Source: RGIG7378 sp045588325 (GTDB taxonomy: Bacteria > Bacillota > Clostridia > RGIG7378). Taken from it: a stretch of DNA of 34,227 nt. The stretch is taken from positions 1 through 34,227 of the forward strand of contig JAZNEA010000099.1 in assembly GCA_045588325.1 (NCBI GenBank). The letters are read 5' to 3'. The notes under the pieces were generated by a model, which saw only the letters and a list, made by a program, of their open reading frames with translations, made no database searches and was not told the DNA's origin. This document shows, one piece after another, positions 1-8,312 of the stretch; the first letter of the stretch is position 1; the number at the start of each line of letters is the position of its first letter. A program made the translations under genes and the position numbers.

Positions 1-441
1 ACTGTATGCATCTGCTGGCTTAACAACCAGTGGAAATGTCATTTCATCAATTTTATCCTGCTCGATTTCAGCCATAAATGCATGCTTGGAAGATGGAATC
101 CCATTTTCACTGAAAATCCTCTTCATCTGACCCTTATCAGAAACCATACATGCTGTATCGTAGTCGATATAACAAGGAAGTCCCAACTCCTCAGAAATCT
201 TAGCAACAGTAAGGAGAATCTGGTCAGCGCAAACTGAGATCAAAAAATCTACATTCTCTTTAATCGCAATCTCTTTAACAGCATCAACATCCATGATATT
301 TGCCCTAATAAACTTATCTGCATACGGAATCGCAACTGCATTAGGATTGTTATCAACCAAAACAGATTCGATGTTTCTTTCTCTTAAATGCTTTAATAAA
401 ACAATTTGTGAACAACTACCAGCTACAACAATTGCCTTCAT
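1..441 (-). CDS. ATP-grasp ligase of the exopolysaccharide operon (partial, C-terminus beyond window)
   Basis: 147 residues are visible and the frame runs off the left edge without a stop. The start ATG at 439-441 is preceded by AAAGGA seven bases upstream. The N-terminus MKAIVVAGSCSQ followed by ESVLVDNNPNA is the pre-ATP-grasp Rossmann-like domain of carbamoyl-phosphate-synthase-like ligases. CMVSDKGQMKRIFSENGIP (about residues 105-123) is the usual helix leading into the ATP-grasp fold, where these enzymes have a D-K-x-x-x-x-x-x-x-x-G-I-P pattern. FPLVVKPADAYS at the visible end is the first ATP-binding lysine strand. The family joins a carboxylate to an amine using ATP. It is the last visible gene of the operon, 41 bases after the glycosyltransferase, so it may decorate the sugar repeat with an amino acid or acyl amide. 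The substrate is unknown. Confidence 0.85.
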   Translation of the reverse strand, partial: MKAIVVAGSCSQIVLLKHLRERNIESVLVDNNPNAVAIPYADKFIRANIMDVDAVKEIAIKENVDFLISVCADQILLTVAKISEELGLPCYIDYDTACMVSDKGQMKRIFSENGIPSSKHAFMAEIEQDKIDEMTFPLVVKPADAYS

Positions 442-482
442 TTTTTAATCCTTTCAAACCTCTATCTTTTCTTAACTAAGGG

Positions 483-1442
483 TTATCCCTTTCTGCCAAG
501 GATATTTTGAACCACCTTGTATAAGCCAGGGAATGTACATCTAGACCAATCGGAGAAACGATGAATAAAATCACGTTTTTTGTAGATTCCAATGAGCTCT
601 GGACTCTTAATTGCCTTAAAGTCATGCCTCATAAGTGCTCTAGTGTACTTAAGAGCCGTAACCTTACGTTTGCAAAGTTCATCAAACTCATAATTGGTAT
701 CGGCATTCATTCTCTCAACGCCTGCAATCATCTTGTCACAAACTTCCGCTCTTTTTTTGGCGTCAAAATTTCTAGATGTCCATGAGCCTTCTGCCTGCCA
801 GCGATAAACACACATGTTATCCGTCAACATACGAACCTTACCTTTTATGGCACAATAGTATGTAAGCGGCAAATCTCCCACTGGGAATCCCCAATCAGGA
901 AGAGACTTCCATATCTCTGCCTTCATAAAATATGAAACTGTTGGGAACGGCCTCCTATTATCTGGAATGAGGAGCTCCTCTAAGGAAATGTCCCTATCCT
1001 CTGTTGTTTGACTGCGATTTTCATTTTTTCCAGTCAACATGTTTAGCCAATATGTACTGCATCCGCAAAGAGTATACTCAGGGTTTGCTTCCATAAAATC
1101 GAACTGCTTCTGGAGCTTAAGTGGATCCGTCCAGTAATCATCCCCCTCACAGATTGCCACATACTTTGTTTTTAAACGCTCTGCCTGTAATCTCCGAATT
1201 GTTCCATCTTTTTTGTGGTACTGATTCTCTGTTTGGTAAATAGGCTTTATAATATCCGGATACTTTGACTCATATTCCTTGATAATATCTGCTGTCTTAT
1301 CAGTAGATGCGTCATCGTGAATTAAAACCAGGAATGGAAAGTTAGTCTTTTGCATTACAAATCCATCCAGAGCAGATCTAATATATTTGTCGTGATTATA
1401 AGCATTGCAGATAATACTTACCATTGGACTATCGTATCCCAT
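483..1442 (-). CDS. Family 2 glycosyltransferase
   Basis: 319 residues. MVSIICNAYNHDKYI at the N-terminus is the first beta strand of the GT-A fold. DDAS (residues 43-46) binds the nucleotide, and EGDDYW (99-104) carries the DXD-type metal site. The C-terminal half has conserved GT2 elements around FPVGDLPLTYYCAIKG and a Trp-rich segment (YRWQAEGSW). No membrane segment is evident, so it should act on the inner face of the membrane and add one sugar to the lipid-linked repeat unit. The start ATG overlaps the TAA of the flippase gene by one base (TAATG), which suggests coupled translation. Donor and acceptor cannot be read from sequence. Confidence 0.9.
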   Translation of the reverse strand: MGYDSPMVSIICNAYNHDKYIRSALDGFVMQKTNFPFLVLIHDDASTDKTADIIKEYESKYPDIIKPIYQTENQYHKKDGTIRRLQAERLKTKYVAICEGDDYWTDPLKLQKQFDFMEANPEYTLCGCSTYWLNMLTGKNENRSQTTEDRDISLEELLIPDNRRPFPTVSYFMKAEIWKSLPDWGFPVGDLPLTYYCAIKGKVRMLTDNMCVYRWQAEGSWTSRNFDAKKRAEVCDKMIAGVERMNADTNYEFDELCKRKVTALKYTRALMRHDFKAIKSPELIGIYKKRDFIHRFSDWSRCTFPGLYKVVQNILGRKG

Positions 1443-2899
1443 TACATGCTCCTTCTCTTTTTTTCTCCAAAAAAACCTTTTAATGTTTCAAGCAAGAATG
1501 TAAAACTCTCGATTTTAAACCAGTAGGATCCTGTGACATAAATCATAACGCCAAGTGGAATCTGTATTGCGAGTTGTACCCATGGATTAAGGGCCATAAG
1601 CTCAAATGGCCATAGCATCAAGCCCATAGCAACTGACAAAACAATCTGTGGCATCATGTCCTTGAGCTGATTCAAATAGCTGTACTCCAACAAGGATTTG
1701 TTAGGAAAAGAGTTAATAATCTGCGAGATAATGCTTGTAGCCAGGAGGCTGTATGCCATGGCCTCAACGCTAATGAACATAGTGGATAACAGTGCGATTA
1801 CACCGACCACCTTTTTGGCAACCTCTAATTTCAAGAATAGGTCACTGCGCCCCAAGGCCTTTATAGCATTTAGGTTAGCTGTTGCAATTGGGTAGAATGC
1901 GTATGTAAAGCAGAATATTCTCATAAAGAAAACTGCTGACAACCACTTTTCTGTGAGAACAACAGTAACCAATGGCTTAGCACAAACTGCAATACCCATC
2001 ATAATTGGCATCATAACATATGTACTTGTGGCAATTGACCTTCTGGTAAGGGCCTTTAGCTTGTCCTTTTTGTCCTGCTCGTAGGACATGGTTGGAAAAA
2101 GCACGCTGTCAATTGTTGTGTTGATATTGCTTACAATAAGATGTGGAAACTGCTTACCCCTGTTATAAAATCCAAGATCTGTTGCGGAATACATTCTGCC
2201 AATAATAAGTGTTCTAAGGTCGTTATATACCGTGTCCAGAAGCTTAGCCAAAAGCAACTTGTATCCGTAGGACAAAAGTCCTTTTAATCTCTGCCAAGAG
2301 AATAATAATCTAGGTCTCCAACGAACAATAAATACCAGAAGAATCGTGCTAATTGCTCTATTACTTAGAGACTGTGCGACCAAAGCCCATACTCCATATC
2401 CTCTAACAGCCATTACAATTCCAATAATACCTGAAATTATGGTGCTAATTACAGAAGCAAAGAACAACTTTTTAAACAATAGTTTTCTAGAAACATATGC
2501 CTGCTGAATGTTCTTAACCCCAGAAATAACCAAAACTAAGCTCAATACTCGTATGATCGGTGTTAGCTCTGGCATGGAGTACAATGCAGAAATCAATGGT
2601 GCTGCAATGAACATAATGCTATATAACGCTACGCATAACACGATATTAAAGTAAAATACACTTGAAAAATCTGTATCATCTGCATCCTTTTTCTGGATAA
2701 GAGCATTGCCCAGCCCACTATCAACAAAAACCTGCATAATGGTAGTAAAAACGGTTACTAAAGATATAATTCCATACTCTTCTGGACCAAGAATACGCGC
2801 AAGAACAAGAGATACAATAAATGTGACTCCCTGAGCTCCACATCTCTCCAAAAATCTCCAAAGGAAGTTATTAACAAAGCTTTTTTTACCAACCGCCAT
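1442..2899 (-). CDS. Polysaccharide flippase (Wzx/MATE-like, MVF superfamily)
   Basis: 485 residues from the ATG at 2897-2899, with about 12-14 hydrophobic helices. The N-terminus VNNFLWRFLERCGAQGVTFIVSLVLARILGPEEYGI is the classic opening of oligosaccharide flippases, with a polar helix 1 and a conserved L-G-P-E-E-Y-G turn. The family moves undecaprenyl-linked repeat units to the outer face for polymerisation. A TTG nine codons upstream (2926) would lengthen it. I prefer the ATG because AGGATGG lies seven bases before it, and because the TTG would overlap the end of the polymerase gene. It lies between the polymerase and a glycosyltransferase, as expected for a Wzx/Wzy-type locus. Confidence 0.9.
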   Translation of the reverse strand: MAVGKKSFVNNFLWRFLERCGAQGVTFIVSLVLARILGPEEYGIISLVTVFTTIMQVFVDSGLGNALIQKKDADDTDFSSVFYFNIVLCVALYSIMFIAAPLISALYSMPELTPIIRVLSLVLVISGVKNIQQAYVSRKLLFKKLFFASVISTIISGIIGIVMAVRGYGVWALVAQSLSNRAISTILLVFIVRWRPRLLFSWQRLKGLLSYGYKLLLAKLLDTVYNDLRTLIIGRMYSATDLGFYNRGKQFPHLIVSNINTTIDSVLFPTMSYEQDKKDKLKALTRRSIATSTYVMMPIMMGIAVCAKPLVTVVLTEKWLSAVFFMRIFCFTYAFYPIATANLNAIKALGRSDLFLKLEVAKKVVGVIALLSTMFISVEAMAYSLLATSIISQIINSFPNKSLLEYSYLNQLKDMMPQIVLSVAMGLMLWPFELMALNPWVQLAIQIPLGVMIYVTGSYWFKIESFTFLLETLKGFFGEKKRRSM

Positions 2900-2913
2900 A
2901 TAAATCCATCCTA

Positions 2914-4035
2914 CTAATAATTCCAAAATGCAATATAAGGGAATATCTCATTAGCATTTCTGTACATATATACATATCCGAAATAAATCAAAGTAACTAC
3001 AATTATTCCCGATTTAACAAACGCCCTCTCCATCTTTGTTGGTTGGCTCTTAATGAGCATTAAAATAGACATGATATTAATGCATGAAAGGTATGTGGCC
3101 ATTCTTTTGCCATAGCTTAGGCTAGTAGCAATAAGCATAAGACAGAAATATGCTAAAGTAGCAAACAAGAAATAGTCTGCCTTATAGTTTCGCTTAACAT
3201 ATCCTGTAATAAATATTCCAATGGCAACAAGCTCGACTAAAATGAACATAAAGGACAACTTGTAGGAAGACGCCTCTTCTGCCTCAAGGTAATAATTCCA
3301 CCTGGACCCTAAAATTCCACTAGAAACCAAGTATTCGAACAATGGGAGGAATGCAACTGTTCCACCAATGATCAACAAGCAAACCAAAGCCTTCTTAAAA
3401 AGTGTACTCTCTTCGCTCTTAGAAGAATAAAGAGCAAGATGAATAACCATAGGCAAAATTCCCAAAAAGCCCGTGGAATGCAGCAAAGTAGAAATAACTA
3501 CAACAATAAAATATCGTATATATCTCTTTTCAAAAATATCTTTGGCAAAAGCAAACAACACCGCCATAGCCAAATATTGTCTGAAAATATTAAGGGAATT
3601 ACCGTAGTAGAGCAAATAAAAAACAAACAATCCAAACTCTGATGGAATAATATCTCTAAAGCGGAAGAATCCAATATATATACCAGTAATAATAATGAGG
3701 TGAACAACCGTTAGGAACACATTAAAGTTGCCTGTGTACTTAGCAGTAACTCCAAGGATTATGCCATACAAGAAACCGATTTCGTCCTTGTATGATGACA
3801 TGAACGTACTAATCATCCTACCAAAGGGCATATCAGTAAAACGCATAATAGTTGTCCATGAGCCAGCATAATAGTTTGATGTATCAATGCCAACTGTAAC
3901 TGCTCTAAATCCTGCAAGCAAAACTGTTGTCATAATACTAAATATTGACAACATCACACACATAGATCGATTTTTTGTTTTCCTTGCGAAATATGCAAAC
4001 AAGGTTGAAACTAAAAAACAAATCAAATAAATCAT
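2914..4035 (-). CDS. epsG: EpsG-family (Wzy-like) polysaccharide polymerase
   Basis: 373 residues, strongly hydrophobic with about ten predicted membrane helices. FRAVTVGIDTSNYY (about residues 43-56) matches the conserved R-x-x-x-V-G-x-D-T-x-x-Y loop of EpsG proteins. EpsG-like integral membrane proteins are thought to polymerise exported repeat units at the outer face of the membrane. YGNSLNIFRQYLAMAV is the second conserved EpsG feature (N-x-x-R-Q-x-x-A). The stop is TAG (2914-2916), and the flippase ATG lies 14 bases downstream, so TAG acts as an ordinary stop here. The name follows family resemblance to B. subtilis EpsG; orthology was not tested. Confidence 0.82.
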   Translation of the reverse strand: MIYLICFLVSTLFAYFARKTKNRSMCVMLSIFSIMTTVLLAGFRAVTVGIDTSNYYAGSWTTIMRFTDMPFGRMISTFMSSYKDEIGFLYGIILGVTAKYTGNFNVFLTVVHLIIITGIYIGFFRFRDIIPSEFGLFVFYLLYYGNSLNIFRQYLAMAVLFAFAKDIFEKRYIRYFIVVVISTLLHSTGFLGILPMVIHLALYSSKSEESTLFKKALVCLLIIGGTVAFLPLFEYLVSSGILGSRWNYYLEAEEASSYKLSFMFILVELVAIGIFITGYVKRNYKADYFLFATLAYFCLMLIATSLSYGKRMATYLSCINIMSILMLIKSQPTKMERAFVKSGIIVVTLIYFGYVYMYRNANEIFPYIAFWNY

Positions 4036-4060
4036 TACTTTACCTTTAAGTACCTACTAA

Positions 4061-5218
4061 TTAGTGTTTCTTCTTTTTCATAATCTTATTGAAGTTAAAG
4101 AACTTCTGGAAGAAGTGATAAAAGAATGGCTTTATATCGTCCTTACTGAAAATGACCTCCTGGGTGTTCTTCCAGCTGAACCAAGAGGGGGTGGCCTTAA
4201 ATCTATTGGGAGATTTAAAAAACCACGCCATGTCTGTATCAAGGTGGCGAATATAAAGGCCAAACTTATCATTCTCCGGATAAACCTCAACAGGCTCGTC
4301 ATAAATCATCTGGATCATCTGTTTAGAAACGTTAAATCCGCACATGTATGCCATCTTAACGCTTGCAGGAATACGTCCGTTAATCTCGCAAAGCTTAGGT
4401 TCTCCAGTATTCTTATCAATCAAAAAGGCTATGTTTGCAAATCCTCTCCACCCGAGAGCCTTAAGCAACTTCTTTGAATAATCAAGAATCTCTGGAGCAT
4501 CAACTGTTTTGATCAACACACCAGCACCTGCATCAACTGGGAACCATCGCAAAACGTCTACTGCATAAGAAGAACAAGCATTGCCGTTACAATCAATAAA
4601 CAAGTTTGTGCCTATACGATTTTCAAAGGGAACGAATTCTTGCACAACATAGTCATCAACATTGAAATCAGGTTTAGCTAGATAAGAACGGAACTCTTCC
4701 TCGTCACGGAACTTATGGAATCCAATAGAGCCCAATCCCTTACGAGGCTTAATAATGATAGGAAACTTTGCCTTCTCAAGGTAATCCTCTATGTCTTGTT
4801 TGCTATGTCTTGTATATGGACAAGGAATACCCTGCTCCATTGCTACATCAAAAGTGTTCTGCTTATTAAATGCCATAAGATATACATCTCTAGGAGCACA
4901 AGCCAGCTTTACATACTGAGAAAACAACTGCTCATTGGCTGTAACAAAGTTAGTACCGAGTTCACCAACAGGCATCAATACATCGTAATCTCCCGTAGCA
5001 ATTAAGGATAAAATAAAACCTACTGTGGCTTTATTGCGACTTACATAACTAGGATTGAATATTTTTTTATCAGGCTTATTAGATACATAACAGACATCAA
5101 ACTTATTGGAGCAAACAACAGCAACATAACAGCCTACTTCTTTTAGGCCGTGAATCATGGCTAATGTCTGCTTTCCCCCTCCATCCAATACAAGTACTCT
5201 CAACTTAGAAAAATCCAT
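4061..5218 (-). CDS. ATP-grasp ligase (carbamoyl-phosphate-synthase-like)
   Basis: 385 residues and complete. The N-terminal Rossmann-like domain (1-110) includes VLVLDGGGKQTLAMIHGL. IIKPRKGLGSIG (155-166) is the ATP-binding lysine and glycine loop. QEFVP is the adenine hinge, and CEINGR (about 275-280) is the metal-binding Glu/Asn strand, so the catalytic core looks intact. The C-terminus ends in a lysine-rich run with no membrane helix. AAGGAG lies five bases before the ATG. The family forms amide or ester bonds from a carboxylate and ATP. Its place between the initiating sugar transferase and the polymerase suggests it modifies a sugar or a repeat-unit substituent. The substrate is not recognisable. 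Confidence 0.88.
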   Translation of the reverse strand: MDFSKLRVLVLDGGGKQTLAMIHGLKEVGCYVAVVCSNKFDVCYVSNKPDKKIFNPSYVSRNKATVGFILSLIATGDYDVLMPVGELGTNFVTANEQLFSQYVKLACAPRDVYLMAFNKQNTFDVAMEQGIPCPYTRHSKQDIEDYLEKAKFPIIIKPRKGLGSIGFHKFRDEEEFRSYLAKPDFNVDDYVVQEFVPFENRIGTNLFIDCNGNACSSYAVDVLRWFPVDAGAGVLIKTVDAPEILDYSKKLLKALGWRGFANIAFLIDKNTGEPKLCEINGRIPASVKMAYMCGFNVSKQMIQMIYDEPVEVYPENDKFGLYIRHLDTDMAWFFKSPNRFKATPSWFSWKNTQEVIFSKDDIKPFFYHFFQKFFNFNKIMKKKKH

Positions 5219-5228
5219 TCAAACTCCT

Positions 5229-5927
5229 TTAGTTAACTTCAAGCATCACTGTTGCGTTATAAGCTTCATTTTCAAACTTGGTATATGGCAATTCGGGTCT
5301 CTTTAACATGCCAACTACAAAGATTAAATAAATGGTTCTAAAAACACAATACAGATCAAGACGCATACTCATGTTTTTTACGTATAACCAGGCTAAATAG
5401 TCGCGAACAGGTGCAATCTTCTGATCAAATATAGCATCGTCCTTAACAAACAGTTCCCCGTGCGCATAATCATACAAGCTGTCAAGACACGCCAGGCCAG
5501 GACGTACTGTTCCTACACAATCGTACTTACCCTTATAATGCTTAATAACACCTGCCTCAGTAATTGGCCTTGGACCAACGATAGACATATCCCCTTTGAG
5601 GATATTAATTAGCTGAGGAATCTCATCAAGCTTAGTCTTTCTCAAGAAACTTCCAAATGGAAAAATTCTGTTCGGGTTAGCAATGTATCCTCCCTCGCGC
5701 ACCTCACCAGAAGTTGGAGTTTCTGGCTGATACATATGCATGGAACGGAACTTATACAGCGTAAACGTTTTAAAACCCACCCCTGAACGTGTAGCTCTAT
5801 AGAAAACCGGACCTTTGCTTGATATCTTAATTCCGATAGCAATAATAATCCAAAAAGGCCAAGAAATTAGGATTGCAAACAAAGCCAAAATGAAATCGAT
5901 TATGTGCTTAATTTTATTATAACTCAA
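5229..5927 (-). CDS. Initiating sugar-phosphate transferase (bacterial sugar transferase family, WcaJ/EpsL-like)
   Basis: 232 residues. One hydrophobic hairpin (about 8-34) anchors it in the membrane. KFRSM (59-63) and RKTKLDEIPQLINILKGD followed by MSIVGPRP (96-121) are signature motifs of this family. These enzymes transfer a sugar-1-phosphate to undecaprenyl phosphate, the first committed step of repeat-unit synthesis. The length fits the short single-domain class. The start is TTG, not ATG. AGGAG sits seven bases upstream and the next in-frame Met would remove the anchor, so the TTG start is well supported. The gene follows the deacetylase stop by 12 bases. Confidence 0.92.
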   Translation of the reverse strand: MSYNKIKHIIDFILALFAILISWPFWIIIAIGIKISSKGPVFYRATRSGVGFKTFTLYKFRSMHMYQPETPTSGEVREGGYIANPNRIFPFGSFLRKTKLDEIPQLINILKGDMSIVGPRPITEAGVIKHYKGKYDCVGTVRPGLACLDSLYDYAHGELFVKDDAIFDQKIAPVRDYLAWLYVKNMSMRLDLYCVFRTIYLIFVVGMLKRPELPYTKFENEAYNATVMLEVN

Positions 5928-5939
5928 GGCTTTTCTCCT

Positions 5940-6599
5940 CTATTTTGTCTCTCTTATCAACACAAAGGCCTCTGCGGAACTTACGTTCACTGTAGCACCA
6001 CGGAATTTAGCCAAAGCTTTAATCGCCTCAAGAGATCTGAGATCCGGAAAGGGATGGACTTGAGATTTATAGAAGCTCATAGCCTCAAGTTTTTGGTCCA
6101 ATACCTCTGAAATATCCTCATAGACATTAGGAATAAAGGTAAGACTCTCTGTAGGTAGGTTAATGCCTGTCTCTGACAATGTCTCGTAAGCGTATATCCT
6201 CTTAACTGGATGATTATATTTCTCTCTAAGAGCAACCATGGCTGCCTCTGTAACTATCTGATGATCTTTTTGCATATCGCCCCAAAAAGGCAAATATACC
6301 TCATCAGCCTGAGATGAAACAATTACATCAAAAATAGCCTTATTAAGATCTTTTCTAGAAACATTTTCCAGGTCATTAGCAGCATATGGAAGACCAATAT
6401 ACTTATCAATATTGCAATACTCATGACAATCCTTCATCTGTTTGTGAAGAATTTGTGTGGATGGAGGCAATTCCTGCCCCTCCCTTGCAGTAACAACGCA
6501 CACAGTCACTGTATCTCCAGCCAACTTCCGCTTGAGAAGGGTCCCCCCTACACCAATAATTTCATCATCCCTATGTGGTGCAAAAATTAAAACATTCAT
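5940..6599 (-). CDS. PIG-L family N-acetyl-sugar deacetylase
   Basis: 219 residues. APHRDDE (7-13) is the zinc-binding A-H-x-D-D-E motif, with H9, D11 and D12. KDHQ (111-114) supplies the third metal ligand and completes the site. The family removes N-acetyl groups from GlcNAc-type sugars in glycolipids and small thiols. No signal peptide or membrane segment is seen, so it is probably cytoplasmic and acts on a nucleotide-sugar or lipid-linked sugar. It sits between the aminotransferase and the initiating transferase, consistent with tailoring an amino sugar. GGAG lies six bases before the ATG. The stop is TAG. Confidence 0.9.
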   Translation of the reverse strand: MNVLIFAPHRDDEIIGVGGTLLKRKLAGDTVTVCVVTAREGQELPPSTQILHKQMKDCHEYCNIDKYIGLPYAANDLENVSRKDLNKAIFDVIVSSQADEVYLPFWGDMQKDHQIVTEAAMVALREKYNHPVKRIYAYETLSETGINLPTESLTFIPNVYEDISEVLDQKLEAMSFYKSQVHPFPDLRSLEAIKALAKFRGATVNVSSAEAFVLIRETK

Positions 6600-6630
6600 T
6601 TAACTCTCCAGATAGTAAAAATAATACTCT

Positions 6631-7863
6631 TTACCTAAAACAGCTCTTCACAATCTCAATAACCTTATCTTGTTCATCAGGAGTCATCTTATTGTCACTG
6701 GGAAGACACAAGCCTCTAGCAAAAATGTCTGCTCCCACATCAGCGGATACCCCCGCAATGTAGGCATTTGTACTTGCCCTGCCGTTACCATCCTTAGTCA
6801 CAAATGCATGCATTCTGTACAACGGCTGCATGTGCATTGGCTTCCAGATTGGTCTGCCCTCTGCGTTATACTTAGCAAGTGTCTCCAGTATCTCTGTTGG
6901 ACATGTCTTGCCAGCCTCTTTTACATAGCAGGCATCATTATCAGAACGCACCTGCTTACACATCGCCTCAGGATTTATTAACATACATGATAGCCAGAAG
7001 TTGGGCTCCATAATGGTCTCATCATATGGGTTCATGATAACTGGGAGATCCTTAAATCCCTCCTTGTATCTCATGTAAATAGCCTTCTTCTGAGCAATGT
7101 GCTCTTCAAGATAAGGGATTTGGCCTCTAACTACACCTGCAATAACATTGCTCATGCGATAGTTGTATCCAATTTCCTCGTGCTGGTACCATGGAGCATT
7201 TTCTCTGCTCTGAGTGGACCACTTGCGAACCTTGTTGGCTGCCCCAAGATCATCTGTAAGCAACATACCACCAGAAGAACCTGTGATAATTTTATTGCCA
7301 TTAAAAGAGATAATATTGTATGCACCGAATGTGCCTGTCTGTACACCCTTGTATGTTGCACCAAGGGACTCAGCTGCATCCTCGACGATAACCGCACCGT
7401 GCTTATTGCATATAGCAACAATCTCATCCATTTTAGCTGGTGTACCATAGAGATTAGCTAGTACAACAACCTTAACATCTTGATAAAGTTCAAATGCCTT
7501 TTCCAATGCAACTGGATCCATATTCCATGTGTCGTATTCTGTATCAATAAACACTGGCTCTGCACCCTCATATACAACTGAATTGAGTGTTGCAGCAAAT
7601 GTCATATCTGAGCAGAACACCTTGTCACCAGGCTTAACACCTGCCAATTTAACCGCCATATGTAATGCAGCTGTACCACAAGAAAGTGCCACCGCGTACC
7701 TGCATCCTACCTTCTCACAGATCTGTCTCTCTATTTCGTTGATATTAGCTCCAACTGTAGACATCCAGTTGGTATCATATGCCTCCTGGACATACTTCAT
7801 CTCCTCACCATGCATGGTGGGGGTAGCTAGCCACACCTTATTTTCAAATGGTTGAAAGCTCAT
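6631..7863 (-). CDS. DegT/DnrJ/EryC1/StrS-family PLP-dependent sugar aminotransferase
   Basis: 410 residues from the ATG at 7861-7863. Conserved features: SCGTAALHMA (61-70) binds the cofactor phosphate, EDAAES (161-166) holds the Asp that pairs with the PLP ring nitrogen, and SFNGNK (186-191) carries the Schiff-base lysine K191. NYRMSN and the C-terminal R-P-x-W-K-P-M-H motif are typical of enzymes that make 4-amino-4,6-dideoxy nucleotide sugars. A longer frame back to 7947 exists, but those 28 codons have no PLP-fold features and begin at or before the likely transcription start. It is the first gene of the operon and probably supplies the amino sugar used downstream. Confidence 0.92.
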   Translation of the reverse strand: MSFQPFENKVWLATPTMHGEEMKYVQEAYDTNWMSTVGANINEIERQICEKVGCRYAVALSCGTAALHMAVKLAGVKPGDKVFCSDMTFAATLNSVVYEGAEPVFIDTEYDTWNMDPVALEKAFELYQDVKVVVLANLYGTPAKMDEIVAICNKHGAVIVEDAAESLGATYKGVQTGTFGAYNIISFNGNKIITGSSGGMLLTDDLGAANKVRKWSTQSRENAPWYQHEEIGYNYRMSNVIAGVVRGQIPYLEEHIAQKKAIYMRYKEGFKDLPVIMNPYDETIMEPNFWLSCMLINPEAMCKQVRSDNDACYVKEAGKTCPTEILETLAKYNAEGRPIWKPMHMQPLYRMHAFVTKDGNGRASTNAYIAGVSADVGADIFARGLCLPSDNKMTPDEQDKVIEIVKSCFR

Positions 7864-7952
7864 AATCCTTAACCTACCACAAAAACTTCTCTCATCAAAA
7901 TACAGAGCATACACCTTTGTTAGGCGCAACTCCGCAAAATTATACAAGGTAA

Positions 7953-7981
7953 ATTATATACATTGCGCCATATTAAGTCAA
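7953..7981 (-). promoter_or_regulatory. Sigma-A-type promoter of the exopolysaccharide operon
   Basis: On the minus strand TTGACT (7976-7981) is followed by a 17-base spacer and TATAAT (7953-7958): five of six consensus bases, then six of six. Transcription would start near 7946, giving a leader of about 83 bases before the ATG at 7863. I see no strong hairpin, riboswitch or antitermination element in that leader. Confidence 0.85.
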
Positions 7982-8059
7982 TTTTCCCGCGCCCAAAACC
8001 AGTGGTTTTAGCGACAATTTTATTCCCTTATCTTAGCCCATTTCCTCATCACAATGCAC

Positions 8060-8086
8060 AAAAAAGACAAGTCCTAAGACTTGTCT
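8060..8086 (-). terminator. Intrinsic terminator after tRNA-Thr
   Basis: A perfect 9-bp stem (AGACAAGTC pairing with GACTTGTCT, loop TTAG) spans 8065-8086 and runs into a U tract on the minus strand (8060-8064). It starts three bases after the tRNA 3' end and isolates the tRNA from the exopolysaccharide promoter about 80 bases further on. Confidence 0.93.
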
Positions 8087-8088
8087 CG

Positions 8089-8164
8089 TGGAGCCTCCAA
8101 TCAGAGTCGAACTGATGACCTCATCCTTACCATGGATGCGCTCTGCCTACTGAGCTATGGAGGC
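8089..8164 (-). tRNA. tRNA-Thr, anticodon GGT
   Basis: 76 bases including an encoded CCA. The acceptor GCCTCCA pairs with TGGAGGC, followed by discriminator T and CCA. The D arm is GCTC...GAGC. The anticodon stem CATCC/GGATG encloses the 7-base loop ATGGTAA, giving anticodon GGT (Thr, codons ACC/ACU). The T arm loop contains TTCGACT. It is a single tRNA with its own promoter and terminator, placed between the surface-protein and polysaccharide operons. Confidence 0.96.
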
Positions 8165-8200
8165 AATATAGTATTATCCCCGCCATTTGGCGCAAGGTCG

Positions 8201-8229
8201 ATTATACTACATGTATTCTGTTTTGTAAA
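8201..8229 (-). promoter_or_regulatory. Promoter of tRNA-Thr
   Basis: On the minus strand TTTACA (8224-8229), a 17-base spacer and TATAAT (8201-8206) sit about 37 bases upstream of the mature tRNA 5' end. Spacing and the perfect -10 fit a sigma-A promoter. Confidence 0.8.
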
Positions 8230-8312
8230 CGAAATAATTATCCAGAAATTCTCAAAATATATTACATTATCAAGCAGCCAACAGCAGTATAGATAAGCAA
8301 CCAATCTAACGC

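Noticed and set aside
7864..7947. 28-codon N-terminal extension of the aminotransferase
   Set aside because: It starts at or before the predicted transcription start from the promoter at 7953-7981, lacks PLP-fold features, and the ATG at 7863 fits the family.
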